A DNA stretch of 13,863 nt from WLJO01 sp032117595 (GCA_032117595.1 JAULYZ010000010.1:1-13863), one strand, 5' to 3'. Counted from the first letter of the stretch, positions 1 to 7,357 are shown. Numbers and translations: made by a program. The notes: a model not told the origin generated them from the letters alone.

Positions 1-2
1 CG

Positions 3-431
3 GGTGAGGCCTCGGGCGAGCTCGAGATCCGGCTCAGGAATACCCTGCCCAGCCCATCGCCGCTCCCCGACGACCTCATCGGCAATACCCGGGGTCTGCC
101 GCTCGGGACGAACCGGACCCTCCTCACCGTCTATTCCCCACTCCAGATCCTCGACGCCACCGTGAACGGGCAGCGGCAGGCCTTCGGGACGGTCAGCGAA
201 CTCGGCTGGCTCGCCCACGACACGCCCGTGGACATCCCCCCGGGGGGCGAGGCAGTGGTCCGGATCCGCCTTGCCGGCACGGTGTCGGTGGACTCGGGGT
301 ACTCGTGGGCCTTCCGCCCCCAACCACTCGTCGACATCACCAGGGTTCAAGCGGAGATCAAGTTCCGGCACGGAACGCAGTCGATTCGGCTGAATCGGGA
401 CGTTTCGACCTCCATCCGCTTGACCCCGTGA
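3..431 (+). CDS. C-terminal part of a probable DUF4012-family protein (5' end outside the window)
   Basis: An open frame runs from the left edge to a TGA at 429-431 and gives about 142 residues with no required internal start; the gene must begin upstream. The visible part is soluble and beta-rich, with a run reading GLPLGTNRTLLTVYSP at about residues 35-50, then a proline/glycine turn (IPPGGEAVV) and a final strand-rich segment. From memory, this 'GLP-G-NRT-L-VYSP' block resembles the C-terminal end of DUF4012 proteins, which are large single-pass membrane proteins of unknown function often found in actinobacterial polysaccharide loci. That fits the rest of the window. Family assignment is inference from a short piece; the frame itself is clear. 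The ORF's own internal ATG is not needed and would cut the conserved block. Confidence 0.6.
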   Translation, partial: GEASGELEIRLRNTLPSPSPLPDDLIGNTRGLPLGTNRTLLTVYSPLQILDATVNGQRQAFGTVSELGWLAHDTPVDIPPGGEAVVRIRLAGTVSVDSGYSWAFRPQPLVDITRVQAEIKFRHGTQSIRLNRDVSTSIRLTP

Positions 432-433
432 GG

Positions 434-439
434 TATAGT
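434..439 (+). promoter_or_regulatory. -10 box (TATAGT) for a leaderless transcript of the gene at 446
   Basis: TATAGT is one mismatch from TATAAT and lies just after the upstream stop codon. Its last base is 7 nt before the G of the GTG at 446, so transcription would begin at the start codon itself. No convincing -35 is seen at 16-18 bp. A GAGG at 430-433 is 12 nt from the GTG, rather far for a ribosome binding site. Confidence 0.5.
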
Positions 440-445
440 CACAAC

Positions 446-1027
446 GTGAACTCAAGAACTCTCCGCATCGCAGCCCTCGCCCTTCCGCTCTCGATCGCCG
501 CTGCGGCACCCGCCTTTGCGGGTGGTGGGGCCTCCGGCCCGGGAACCGAGCCCGCCGAGGTTGCATCGCTTCGCAACCAGTACTGCAGCTCCGACGTCTT
601 CACCGTCACCCTCGTCGGACTCGATGTGCCCTCGACCGTGACCGGTCAGGTGCAGTTCAACTCGTTGACGCCCACGGCCGTCAACGAGAGCGTCTCCTCC
701 GGTGCGGGCGATGCGGGCAGCGGAACGGTCACGCTCAACTACCCGATCGCCGCTGGTACGACGGTCATCAAGCTGACGCTGACCTACACGCTGTGGGACG
801 GCACGACCATCACCGTGAACCCGGCGAAGGACTACATCGCAGGCAGGGAGTACTCGGCGAACGAGTACGGCGGACGCATGGCGCTTGCTGACTGCCCCGG
901 CGCACCGCAGACCGGTGGCGATCCCGCACCGATCGGTCGCATTGCTCTCGGAGCAACGCTCGGTGGTGCACTGCTCGCTGCAGTCGCCGTCCGTCGCCGC
1001 CCGCGCAAGCAGACCAGCGCCGCCTGA
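446..1027 (+). CDS. Small secreted surface protein with Sec signal and LPxTG-like C-terminal anchor, function unknown
   Basis: The protein has 193 residues from a GTG start. Residues 1-25 form a Sec signal (basic start, hydrophobic core, likely cleavage after AFA at 23-25). The mature part is rich in Thr, Val and Gly in alternating patterns, suggesting a beta-sandwich, with exactly two cysteines (C47 and C150) that could pair across the domain. The C-terminus carries APQTGG at 153-158, a hydrophobic stretch at about 163-182 and a basic RRRPRK tail at 183-188. This is the layout of a sortase signal, but with Ala in place of the usual Leu. GTG 446 is chosen because it directly precedes the signal peptide and sits at the predicted transcription start; a longer frame from 305 would bury the signal peptide. 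No family recognised. It follows the DUF4012-like gene by 14 bp but probably has its own promoter. Likely role is structural or binding at the cell surface, by inference only. Confidence 0.8.
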   Translation: MNSRTLRIAALALPLSIAAAAPAFAGGGASGPGTEPAEVASLRNQYCSSDVFTVTLVGLDVPSTVTGQVQFNSLTPTAVNESVSSGAGDAGSGTVTLNYPIAAGTTVIKLTLTYTLWDGTTITVNPAKDYIAGREYSANEYGGRMALADCPGAPQTGGDPAPIGRIALGATLGGALLAAVAVRRRPRKQTSAA

Positions 1028-1051
1028 CCCGGAATCCGGGGCTGCCCGGGG
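1028..1051. terminator. Possible GC-rich hairpin between convergent genes
   Basis: Directly after the stop codon at 1027 there are overlapping short inverted repeats: CCCGG-AAT-CCGGG at 1028-1040, and CCGGG-GCTG-CCCGG at 1036-1049. Only one can form at a time. There is no T-run. It lies in the 120-bp gap between two converging genes, where a terminator is expected. The rest of that gap (1052-1147) shows nothing I can name. Confidence 0.3.
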
Positions 1052-1147
1052 ACCGCTCACGGCGAGCACCGAGTCCGGCCTGCACACGCTGGCCCGAGCG
1101 TCAAGCTCACTGACCCTGTGTTGACTGGGTGTCGCGCGGGTCGTTGT

Positions 1148-2092
1148 CTATGCGGTCGTGTTCCGATGAGCGGCGACGAACCACGACACGGTGGAACGAA
1201 TTCCCTCGTCGAAGCCAACCTGTGGCGCCCACGCGAGGTCTCGAGTCACTTGGGTGAGATCAGCATGGGTGTGTCGCACATCGCCTGCACGCGACGCGGC
1301 AGGTACCACCCGAGGCTCCACATCGAGTGTCCGTGCGATGCGCTCGAGAACCTCGAGCACCGAAACCGGGGCGCCGCCCGCGACGTTGTACACCTTGCCC
1401 GCGCACACAGCCGCCGGTGCCTCCGCTGCACTGCGGTTGCAGCGCACGACATCGTCGATGAACGAGAAGTCGCGCGACTGATGGCCGTCCCCGTGGATCG
1501 TGACCTCATTCCCGAGTCGCAGCGCATCGATGAACAACGGCACGACGGTCGCGTACTGGCCATCGGCCCGCTGACCCGGTCCGTACACGTTGAAGTACCG
1601 CAACGAGACGGTCTCGAGCCCGTAGAGCTCCCAGAAAACACGGCAGTAGTGCTCCCCTGCCAGTTTCGACACGGCATACGGCGACCGAGGGCGCGGCACA
1701 GCGGACTCTGGGGTCGGTCGCTGAACCTCGAGCCCGTACACCGACGACGACGAGGCGGACACCACTCGGCGGACGCCAGCGTCTCGTGCCGCCAGGAGCA
1801 CTGCGAGCGTGCCGGCGGAGTTGACCCGATCGGTGGCGAGTGGGGACTCGACGGAGCGCTCCACCGAGCGGAGCGCTGCCTGGTGATAGACCACCTCGAC
1901 CGACTGCAGTGCGCGACCGAGAATGCCGAGATCACCGATGTCGCCCTCGATGAACTCCGCGCCGTCGGGCACATCGGACCGACGACCCGTCGAGAGGTTG
2001 TCGAACACTCGCACCTCGAGCCCATCGGCAAGGAGGCGCTCCACAAGACGGGATCCGATGAATCCAGCTCCCCCTGTCACGAGCACCTTCAC
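1148..2092 (-). CDS. NAD-dependent epimerase/dehydratase (extended SDR, nucleotide-sugar epimerase)
   Basis: The protein has 314 residues from GTG 2092, the usual length for GalE/WbpP-type extended SDRs. It starts MKVLVTGG with the Rossmann motif GGAGFIG at 7-13 and the acidic D31 after beta-2 that binds the NAD ribose. The catalytic region shows SASSSSVYG at 112-120 and Y139-x3-K143 (YAVSK), followed by the family block RYFNVYGPGQ at 165-174 and RDFSFIDDV at 207-215. Likely reaction is C4 epimerisation of a UDP-hexose or UDP-HexNAc; substrate cannot be read from the sequence. A TTG at 2122 would add ten residues (MRSSISQNTG) not typical of the family, so I prefer GTG 2092, which also sits at a predicted transcription start. 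It is divergent from the ABC exporter operon and probably supplies a sugar for the same glycan. Confidence 0.9.
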   Translation of the reverse strand: MKVLVTGGAGFIGSRLVERLLADGLEVRVFDNLSTGRRSDVPDGAEFIEGDIGDLGILGRALQSVEVVYHQAALRSVERSVESPLATDRVNSAGTLAVLLAARDAGVRRVVSASSSSVYGLEVQRPTPESAVPRPRSPYAVSKLAGEHYCRVFWELYGLETVSLRYFNVYGPGQRADGQYATVVPLFIDALRLGNEVTIHGDGHQSRDFSFIDDVVRCNRSAAEAPAAVCAGKVYNVAGGAPVSVLEVLERIARTLDVEPRVVPAASRAGDVRHTHADLTQVTRDLAWAPQVGFDEGIRSTVSWFVAAHRNTTA

Positions 2093-2097
2093 ACCCG

Positions 2098-2103
2098 TAT
2101 TCT
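2098..2103 (+). promoter_or_regulatory. Candidate -10 box (TATTCT) for the ABC exporter operon
   Basis: TATTCT fits the TANNNT pattern common in actinobacteria. It would start transcription near 2110 and give a short leader with CAGGTG at 2129-2134 ahead of the permease. A weak -35 (CTGTCA at 2074-2079, 18-bp spacing) is present. The box lies just inside the leader/start region of the divergent epimerase gene. Confidence 0.3.
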
Positions 2104-2104
2104 G
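2099..2104 (-). promoter_or_regulatory. Candidate -10 box (CAGAAT) for a leaderless epimerase transcript
   Basis: On the minus strand CAGAAT ends 7 nt before the G of GTG 2092, the spacing expected if transcription starts on the start codon. No ribosome binding site is evident upstream of that GTG. The box shares almost all its bases with the plus-strand TATTCT box. Confidence 0.3.
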
Positions 2105-2150
2105 GCTGATCGATGACCGCAACGGACTCAGGTGCGCTGTGTCGGCCTCG

Positions 2151-3011
2151 ATGAGTAACCCTGACCCGGTGCTTGTCCCGCCCGACCACCTCCGGTTCCG
2201 GCGCCGTATGAACTTGCGGGCGTTCCTGAAGCAGGCCTGGCGCGCACGCGGGCTGGCGTTGACACTGACCGAACGGGAACTTCGTGCGCGCTACAAGCAG
2301 GCGCTGCTCGGTGCCGCGTGGGCGTTCGCCACACCGCTCGGCTACGTAGTGGTGTTCTCCGTCTTCTTCGATCGGGCGGCCCGCATCGAGACCTTCGGAG
2401 TGTCGTACCCAGTCTTCAGTTACGCGGCGCTCATCCCGTGGGGTTTCTTCAGCCAGACGGTCGCACGCGGGGCCCTGTCGGTCGTGGACAACATCACGTT
2501 GCTGAACAAGGTGGCATGCCCCCGCGAGACGTTCGTTGCCTCTGCTACGTCCACTGCTCTGTTCGACATGCTGGTATCCGCCACCGCGTTCCCCATCGTG
2601 GTCCTCATCACCGGTGAGCACTTCTACCTCGCAACGATCACACTCCTTCCGGTGATCGTGGTGCAGTTCGCATTTGCTCTCGGCCTCGCGCTGCTGCTCA
2701 GCTCGGTACTCGTCTACCTCCGAGACATTCGGCATCTCCTTCCCCTCGTCACGCAGCTGCTGATGTTCGCGACTCCCGTGGTGTGGGGTCTCGAGGCCGT
2801 GCGACAGCGGACCGGGGAGGGTGTCATCCGGCTCTACGCCATTCTCAACCCGATGTCCACGGTGTGTGAGTCCTTCAGACGCGCGCTCGCGTTCGGGAAG
2901 GCGCCCGAGTGGGAGCTGCTCGGGCTCTCGGCGGCGTCGGCACTCGCCCTGCTCGCCGCCGGCTACTGGTTGTTCAAGAAACTCGAGACTGGCTTTGCCG
3001 ATGTTGCGTGA
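2151..3011 (+). CDS. wzm: ABC-2 type polysaccharide export permease (Wzm-like)
   Basis: The protein has 286 residues, normal for Wzm/TagG/RfbA permeases. A short cytoplasmic N-terminus holds the family motif around 38-63 (LTERELRARYKQ followed by LLGAAWAFATPL), which docks on the ATPase. About six membrane spans follow, roughly 57-75, 88-105, 135-155, 160-186, 197-215 and 258-276. The block VYLRDIRHLLPLV at 188-200 and the LNPM at 232-235 are also typical. Together with the next gene it would form the transporter moving an undecaprenyl-linked glycan across the membrane. The start is uncertain: ATG 2151 gives the family-like length; GTG 2139 has a better-spaced AGGTG upstream; ATG 2208 would leave a shorter N-terminus. 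The 3' end overlaps the ATPase gene by 11 bp, implying translational coupling. Confidence 0.92.
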   Translation: MSNPDPVLVPPDHLRFRRRMNLRAFLKQAWRARGLALTLTERELRARYKQALLGAAWAFATPLGYVVVFSVFFDRAARIETFGVSYPVFSYAALIPWGFFSQTVARGALSVVDNITLLNKVACPRETFVASATSTALFDMLVSATAFPIVVLITGEHFYLATITLLPVIVVQFAFALGLALLLSSVLVYLRDIRHLLPLVTQLLMFATPVVWGLEAVRQRTGEGVIRLYAILNPMSTVCESFRRALAFGKAPEWELLGLSAASALALLAAGYWLFKKLETGFADVA

Positions 3012-4182
3012 TGGTGCTGTCTCGGCGCAACAGGTCTGGAAGCGGTTCCGTGCCGATCGACATCGCAACCTCCTGCGCGACGAGGTCGCTCGACTCGGGC
3101 GGAAGGTGCGCGGTCAGGACGACGGTTCGTGGAGGTGGGCCGTTCGCGATATCTCGTTCGACGTGCCCCCGGGCGAGAGCATGGCGCTCATCGGCGCGAA
3201 CGGCTCCGGCAAGTCGACGATGCTCAAGATGCTCGCCGGTGTCATGTTCCCCAGTTACGGCGCGGTTCAGGTGGCCGGACGCGTTGGGGCGCTCATCGAG
3301 GTTCGGGCTGGAATCCATCCCGATCTCTCGGGCCGCGAGAACATCTTCATGTTCGGATCACTGCTGGGCCTGAAGCGCCAGCAGATCCGCGAGCGCTTTG
3401 ACCAGATCGTGGAGTTTGCCGAACTCAGCGAGGCGATCGATCGACAGGTGAAGTTCTACTCCTCCGGCATGGGTATGCGCCTCGGCTTTGCGGTCGCGGC
3501 GTTTCTCGAGCCCGACGTGCTGGTGGTTGATGAAGTGTTGGCCGTCGGCGATGCCACCTTCCAGCAGCGCTGCCTCGACCGCATGCGGGAGGTGATGTCA
3601 AACGGCACCACGCTCCTGTACGTCTCGCACGACCTCGCCACCGTCGAGTCGATGTGCCGGCAGGCGGTATGGCTCGACCGCGGCGTGGTGCGCGCCGCGG
3701 GCGAGACCAGGAAGGTCATCGGGAACTACCGCCGAGCCGTTGAAGACCTCGCACGAGCCTCGCGGGAGGCCCGCCAGGCCATCACGCTCACGTCTGTCAG
3801 CATCGGCGACGGCAACGGCGGGGCGATCCGCTCGAACGGCCCCATGGAGATCTCGGTCCGAGTGGCGGCCGCCGAAGCGATCGATGCGCGTGTGGTCCTC
3901 GGAGTGTCGGAAGGCTCGGCCTCGCCGGTGTTCGTGGTCGAGCACGAATGCCGCGCAGAACCAGCCGGCGTGGGGATTGCCTGCCGAATCGAGCATCTTC
4001 CGCTCCCCGCAGGTGACTTTGCCGTCTGGGCGACTGTCCTCGACGGCGGGAACCGGGTGATCCGAGCGTGGAGCCCCATCGCCGATTTCTCCGTCGACGG
4101 TCTCCACCTTCCGCCGACACCGACCGGCGTGGTCCGGCTCTCACCGGTCGCGGTAGAGACCTCGTGGCACCACAACCCATGA
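3001..4182 (+). CDS. wzt: ABC exporter ATPase with C-terminal glycan-recognition domain (Wzt-like)
   Basis: The protein has 393 residues. The nucleotide-binding domain covers about 1-245: Walker A GANGSGKST at 65-73, the exporter-type signature YSSGM at 153-157 (a family variant of LSGGQ), Walker B VLVVDE at 173-178 and the switch histidine H210. This signature is characteristic of polysaccharide and teichoic acid exporters. Residues from about 255 to 393 form an extra strand-rich domain matching the position and style of the Wzt C-terminal domain (PF14524), which in characterised O-antigen exporters recognises the modified non-reducing end of the glycan. Its presence suggests that chain completion is sensed before export. 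ATG 3001 overlaps the permease gene by 11 bp; upstream frame extension is a shadow. Its stop overlaps the next start as ATGA. Confidence 0.93.
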   Translation: MLRDGAVSAQQVWKRFRADRHRNLLRDEVARLGRKVRGQDDGSWRWAVRDISFDVPPGESMALIGANGSGKSTMLKMLAGVMFPSYGAVQVAGRVGALIEVRAGIHPDLSGRENIFMFGSLLGLKRQQIRERFDQIVEFAELSEAIDRQVKFYSSGMGMRLGFAVAAFLEPDVLVVDEVLAVGDATFQQRCLDRMREVMSNGTTLLYVSHDLATVESMCRQAVWLDRGVVRAAGETRKVIGNYRRAVEDLARASREARQAITLTSVSIGDGNGGAIRSNGPMEISVRVAAAEAIDARVVLGVSEGSASPVFVVEHECRAEPAGVGIACRIEHLPLPAGDFAVWATVLDGGNRVIRAWSPIADFSVDGLHLPPTPTGVVRLSPVAVETSWHHNP

Positions 4183-5300
4183 GGGTGACCGCCGTCATCA
4201 AGAGCCTCGGGCCCGGTGGTGCCGAGCAACTCCTCGTCGAGTTCGCCCGCTGTGCACCGCAGGTGAACATCGACCTCCGGGTGGTGAGTCTCCTCGCTCA
4301 GAAACGCCACCTCGTTGGGGCGCTCGAGGCTGCCGGCGCGAAGGTTCACTGCATCGGCGTGAACGGACTCTCGGAGTTCCGATGGGTGCGCGAACTGGTC
4401 GCCGACATCAGGAGCAGCCGACCGGACGTCCTGCACACCCACTCCCCTGCGCTTGCCCCGTTCGTCCGCCTCGCCGCGCACGCAGGTGCTCTCGGTCGCC
4501 CGCGACCGGTTCTGGCAACCACGGAGCACAACGTGTGGACCTCGTACCGACGCCCAACGCGTGTCGCCAACCGACTGACTGCGGCCCTCGATGACCTTGC
4601 CGTGACCGTCTCGGACGAGGTCCGTCGCTCCCTGCCGACCCGCCGGATCCGAGAGCGGGCAACCGTGGTTCACCACGGCATCGACCTCGCAGGGGTGCGC
4701 GCATCGGCGGATCGCCGCTCCGCCTCGCGTGCTTCCCTCGGACTCGCCGACGACGACATCGTTGTGGCCACCGTCGCCAACTACCGGACCCAGAAGAACT
4801 ATCCGAACCTCCTGGCAGCGGCGTCAGCGGCAAGCGCGGTCCTCCCGAACCTGCGCTTCATCGCAGTGGGGCAGGGCCCGCTGCAGTCTGTTGTCGAGGC
4901 GGAGCACCGCCGCCTCGGCCTCGGCGACCGGATGATGCTTCTCGGCATGCGCACCGACGTGCCCGACGTGCTTGCCGCGGCCGACGTCTTTGCACTGGCC
5001 TCCGACTACGAGGGACTTCCCGTGGCGCTCATGGAGGCCATGGCGCTCGGGCTTCCCGTGGTGGCCACCGCGGTGGGTGGCGTGGCCGAGGTGGTGGGAC
5101 CCGATGTTGGTCGACTCGTGCCCCCGCGGGACGCTCCGGCGCTCGCAGCGGCGATCGTCGCTGTTTGCTCCGATGCCAACCTACGGCAACGCCTCGGCGA
5201 CGGATCTCGGGCTGCCTCGGCGACCTTCGATGCCGTGACGACCGCGAAAGCGCTCACCGATCTGTTCGAGGGCGCACTGGCTCGACGCCGACGGCGCTGA
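4179..5300 (+). CDS. Glycosyltransferase family 4 (GT-B fold)
   Basis: The protein has 373 residues. The N-terminal acceptor domain begins with the glycine-rich loop GPGGAEQLL at 11-19, typical of GT4 enzymes. The C-terminal donor domain shows NYRTQKNYPNLL at 201-212 and the retaining-GT E-x7-E motif E278-E286 (EGLPVALME), which contacts the nucleotide-sugar. The enzyme is cytosolic or membrane-associated and would add one sugar to the lipid-linked glycan; donor and acceptor cannot be told from the sequence. ATG 4179 overlaps the stop of the ATPase gene (ATGA), so it is the third gene of the exporter operon and probably acts on the exported glycan. Its 3' end overlaps the converging glycosyltransferase gene by 47 bp. 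Confidence 0.92.
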   Translation: MRVTAVIKSLGPGGAEQLLVEFARCAPQVNIDLRVVSLLAQKRHLVGALEAAGAKVHCIGVNGLSEFRWVRELVADIRSSRPDVLHTHSPALAPFVRLAAHAGALGRPRPVLATTEHNVWTSYRRPTRVANRLTAALDDLAVTVSDEVRRSLPTRRIRERATVVHHGIDLAGVRASADRRSASRASLGLADDDIVVATVANYRTQKNYPNLLAAASAASAVLPNLRFIAVGQGPLQSVVEAEHRRLGLGDRMMLLGMRTDVPDVLAAADVFALASDYEGLPVALMEAMALGLPVVATAVGGVAEVVGPDVGRLVPPRDAPALAAAIVAVCSDANLRQRLGDGSRAASATFDAVTTAKALTDLFEGALARRRRR

Positions 5301-6387
5301 CCAGTCCGACCCACCGCTCGAGCACACGGGCCGAGTCGAACTGCTCGATCGCTGCGGGACTTGCTCGACGGGTTGAACCTCGAGCCGCTGGGTCGGAGCC
5401 CCCAGCAAGCAGTTCGCCGACTGTGCTCCGCAACGCGGCGATGTCACCCACCGGGCAACAACGCGCCTGGGACTCGGATGCGACCATCGAGCGCACGGCG
5501 CCAACGTCGGTCGCCACGACTGCGAGCCCGGAGAGGAGTGCCTCGATGATGATGCCGGGCATCCCCTCGGTACGGCTCGTGACCAGTACGAGGTCGGCAG
5601 CGTCGAGTAGACCGCGTACGTCATCAACGGCTCCCACCACCCTGACTCGACCGTTGAGCGCGGGTTGTGATGCGAGTCGGCGCAACGACTCCTCGAGTGG
5701 ACCCTCCCCCGCTACGAGGAGCACCACGCCCTCGAGTCCGCTCACCACCTCCACGGCATCGGCAGGCCGCTTCTCCTCACTGAGCGAACCGCAGAAAAGC
5801 ACGGTGGGGCCAGTGAGGCCCAGCGAGGCCCGTGCGCGTTCCCGGCGGGCCGGGTCGGCGGGAGAGAAGTCGCCGGGATCGCGGTCATTCGCGATCACCG
5901 AGACACGCTTGGGGTCCACGCGGTAGAGGCGGCTGATCTGATCGGCCGCCCCAGCCCACAGCGCCACGACACCCGTCGCCCGCCGAATGAGGAATCCGGT
6001 GCGCCAACGATGGAGACGGCCTCGCACCCACGCCGCTGGCTCACCGATACTCCGATACCACCAGACACATCCGAGCCCCAACGAGGCAAGGGCCACGGCG
6101 GGAAGCGTCGTCGAACCATGGGCGATCACGAGCGCTCCACGGAGTCGGCGACGCAAGGCGAGCAATGTGCGTAGCGATAGTGGGCTGACGCCGAGCACCG
6201 GGACGTCGAGCAAGCGCTCTGATGCCCCCTCGGTGAGCGCCACTACGTCGCACCGGTACCCCGCACCGACGAGGGAGCGGGCGAGTGACTCGCCCTGGAT
6301 CTCGGCGCCGCGACGCTGAGCAGACGCAAGAACAACGAGGATTCGATCTGGGACGGCGCGTCGGCGTGCTCGCGATCGACTCGGCAT
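5254..6387 (-). CDS. Glycosyltransferase family 4 (GT-B fold)
   Basis: The protein has 377 residues from ATG 6387. A basic start (RSRARRR at 4-10) leads into the first strand (RILVVLAS) and QRRGAEIQG at 24-32, the family's acceptor loop. The donor domain has FCGSLSEEKRP at 198-208 and the E-x7-E motif E274-E282 (EGMPGIIIE). It would transfer a sugar to the growing glycan; specificity unknown. A GGAG lies 8 nt before the ATG inside the upstream gene, and the ATG shares one base with that gene's stop (TGATG), so the two are co-translated. A longer frame to 6495 only reads through the neighbour. It is more divergent from the other two GT4 proteins here than they are from textbook GT4 patterns, but no motif is missing. 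Confidence 0.9.
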   Translation of the reverse strand: MPSRSRARRRAVPDRILVVLASAQRRGAEIQGESLARSLVGAGYRCDVVALTEGASERLLDVPVLGVSPLSLRTLLALRRRLRGALVIAHGSTTLPAVALASLGLGCVWWYRSIGEPAAWVRGRLHRWRTGFLIRRATGVVALWAGAADQISRLYRVDPKRVSVIANDRDPGDFSPADPARRERARASLGLTGPTVLFCGSLSEEKRPADAVEVVSGLEGVVLLVAGEGPLEESLRRLASQPALNGRVRVVGAVDDVRGLLDAADLVLVTSRTEGMPGIIIEALLSGLAVVATDVGAVRSMVASESQARCCPVGDIAALRSTVGELLAGGSDPAARGSTRRASPAAIEQFDSARVLERWVGLVSAVGVEPVRPRTDR

Positions 6388-7322
6388 CAGAGCAACTCCA
6401 CATCCCCGAGCGACAGGTCCAGGGTGGGCGGTAGCGATGCGCTGCCGACTCGCCGGACCACGAGCGCTGGACCGCTGTTCGGCACACGGATCCATCCGCG
6501 CCCCGGCGATCGGCCGAGTGCAACAAGGTGATTGACCCCCCGGCGCTCACGGGTCACGTGCTTCCACGAGTCAGGCGCGCCCATCACCTCGAGCAACTCC
6601 CGCTCGACGACGGCGCCCCGCACCCGGTTGCGAACGATGGCGAAGCCGGAGTGCTCCTCATTCACCACCATTCGATAGCCGAGCGCTGCCATGCCGAAGC
6701 GCCACCGCAGGTACGTCTCGGAGCGCGCGGTACCGAGGCAGCCTGGTCGCGGACGCCAGTGCTCAACACTCCCGGGGAAACGGGAATCCCGGCCGATCGG
6801 GACCCCAAGCGTGTTCGGCACCGGCCAGATTCCGGCCGGTACTCGCGCACGCACCATCCCGACAACCGAGCGTGGCGACGTCGGACGTACCCACACGCCG
6901 AGGCGTCCTGCAGACACCCAACCCATCGACAGGTAGCCGGGCCGACTCTGTGCATTCGGTGTGTTGAACACGAACTGAACGCCCTCGTCAGCAAGCGCTT
7001 CGATCCCGTGGAGCGTCAGCGTTCGGAACAGTCCGCGACCACGAAAGTCAGATCGCGTCGCAGTATCAACGGCGCGAGCTGCTGCCACGGGCGCCCCGTC
7101 GGGGCCGAGCATCGTCCAGCGGAGAAAGGCCCGAACGGCAACCACTGCGCCGTCAGCGTCGGCGACCCAAACCGGGGAGCGGCCGAACGGATTGTCCTCG
7201 TGCTTCCAGCGCCAGAGTGCCTCGGCTCGCTCGTCGTCGGGCCAGCCCATCTCCGTGCGCATGAGTGACACGATCGATCCGACGTCGGCGGGCATCGCCT
7301 CGCGAATACGTACCGAAGCCAT
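6387..7322 (-). CDS. GNAT-family N-acetyltransferase
   Basis: The protein has 311 residues. The N-terminal half is a GNAT fold: VRIREAMPADVGSIVSLM at 4-21 (beta-1/alpha-1) and the acetyl-CoA loop RSDFRGRGLFR at 90-100, matching the R/Q-x-x-G-x-G/A motif, followed by FNTPNAQSRPGYLSMGW at 119-135, where GNAT enzymes often carry a conserved Asn/Tyr pair. The remaining ~170 residues form a larger C-terminal region than simple GNATs have. ATG 7322 has GAGG 5 nt upstream and is preferred over TTG 7343. Co-translation with a glycosyltransferase points to glycan or nucleotide-sugar acetylation, for instance the 4-amino group made by the nearby aminotransferase. That role is inference; an antibiotic- or protein-acetylating enzyme is not excluded. 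Confidence 0.82.
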   Translation of the reverse strand: MASVRIREAMPADVGSIVSLMRTEMGWPDDERAEALWRWKHEDNPFGRSPVWVADADGAVVAVRAFLRWTMLGPDGAPVAAARAVDTATRSDFRGRGLFRTLTLHGIEALADEGVQFVFNTPNAQSRPGYLSMGWVSAGRLGVWVRPTSPRSVVGMVRARVPAGIWPVPNTLGVPIGRDSRFPGSVEHWRPRPGCLGTARSETYLRWRFGMAALGYRMVVNEEHSGFAIVRNRVRGAVVERELLEVMGAPDSWKHVTRERRGVNHLVALGRSPGRGWIRVPNSGPALVVRRVGSASLPPTLDLSLGDVELL

Positions 7323-7327
7323 CAGGA

Positions 7328-7331
7328 CCTC
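7328..7331 (-). promoter_or_regulatory. Ribosome binding site (GAGG) fixing the GNAT start
   Basis: On the minus strand GAGG is followed by a 5-nt spacer and ATG 7322. The upstream TTG at 7343 has no such site, so the ATG is the better start. Confidence 0.55.
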
Positions 7332-7344
7332 GCGAACCGACAAG

Positions 7345-7350
7345 TACGAT
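7345..7350 (+). promoter_or_regulatory. Candidate -10 box (TACGAT) for a leaderless deacetylase transcript
   Basis: TACGAT fits TANNNT and ends 8 nt before GTG 7358, so the transcript would start at or within a base of the start codon. There is no ribosome binding site between the box and the GTG. The whole divergent gap to the GNAT start is only 35 bp, so any GNAT promoter must lie at least partly inside the deacetylase gene. Confidence 0.4.
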
Positions 7351-7357
7351 CGGCGAC

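Noticed and set aside
420..425. TTGACC as a -35 box for the surface-protein promoter
   Set aside because: It is only 8 bp from the TATAGT box, too short for a sigma-70 promoter.
1118..2116. Plus-strand open frame of 332 codons over the epimerase
   Set aside because: Shadow of the epimerase, which has all SDR motifs. The shadow protein is His/Arg rich and shows no family.
2821..3000. N-terminal extension of the ATPase frame into the permease gene
   Set aside because: The 60 extra codons are an off-frame reading of the permease; ATG 3001 gives a normal Wzt-like N-terminus.
3726..4676. Minus-strand open frame of 316 codons opposite the ATPase C-terminal domain and the GT4 start
   Set aside because: No recognisable motif; the plus-strand ATPase and GT are certain, with an ATGA junction inside this stretch.
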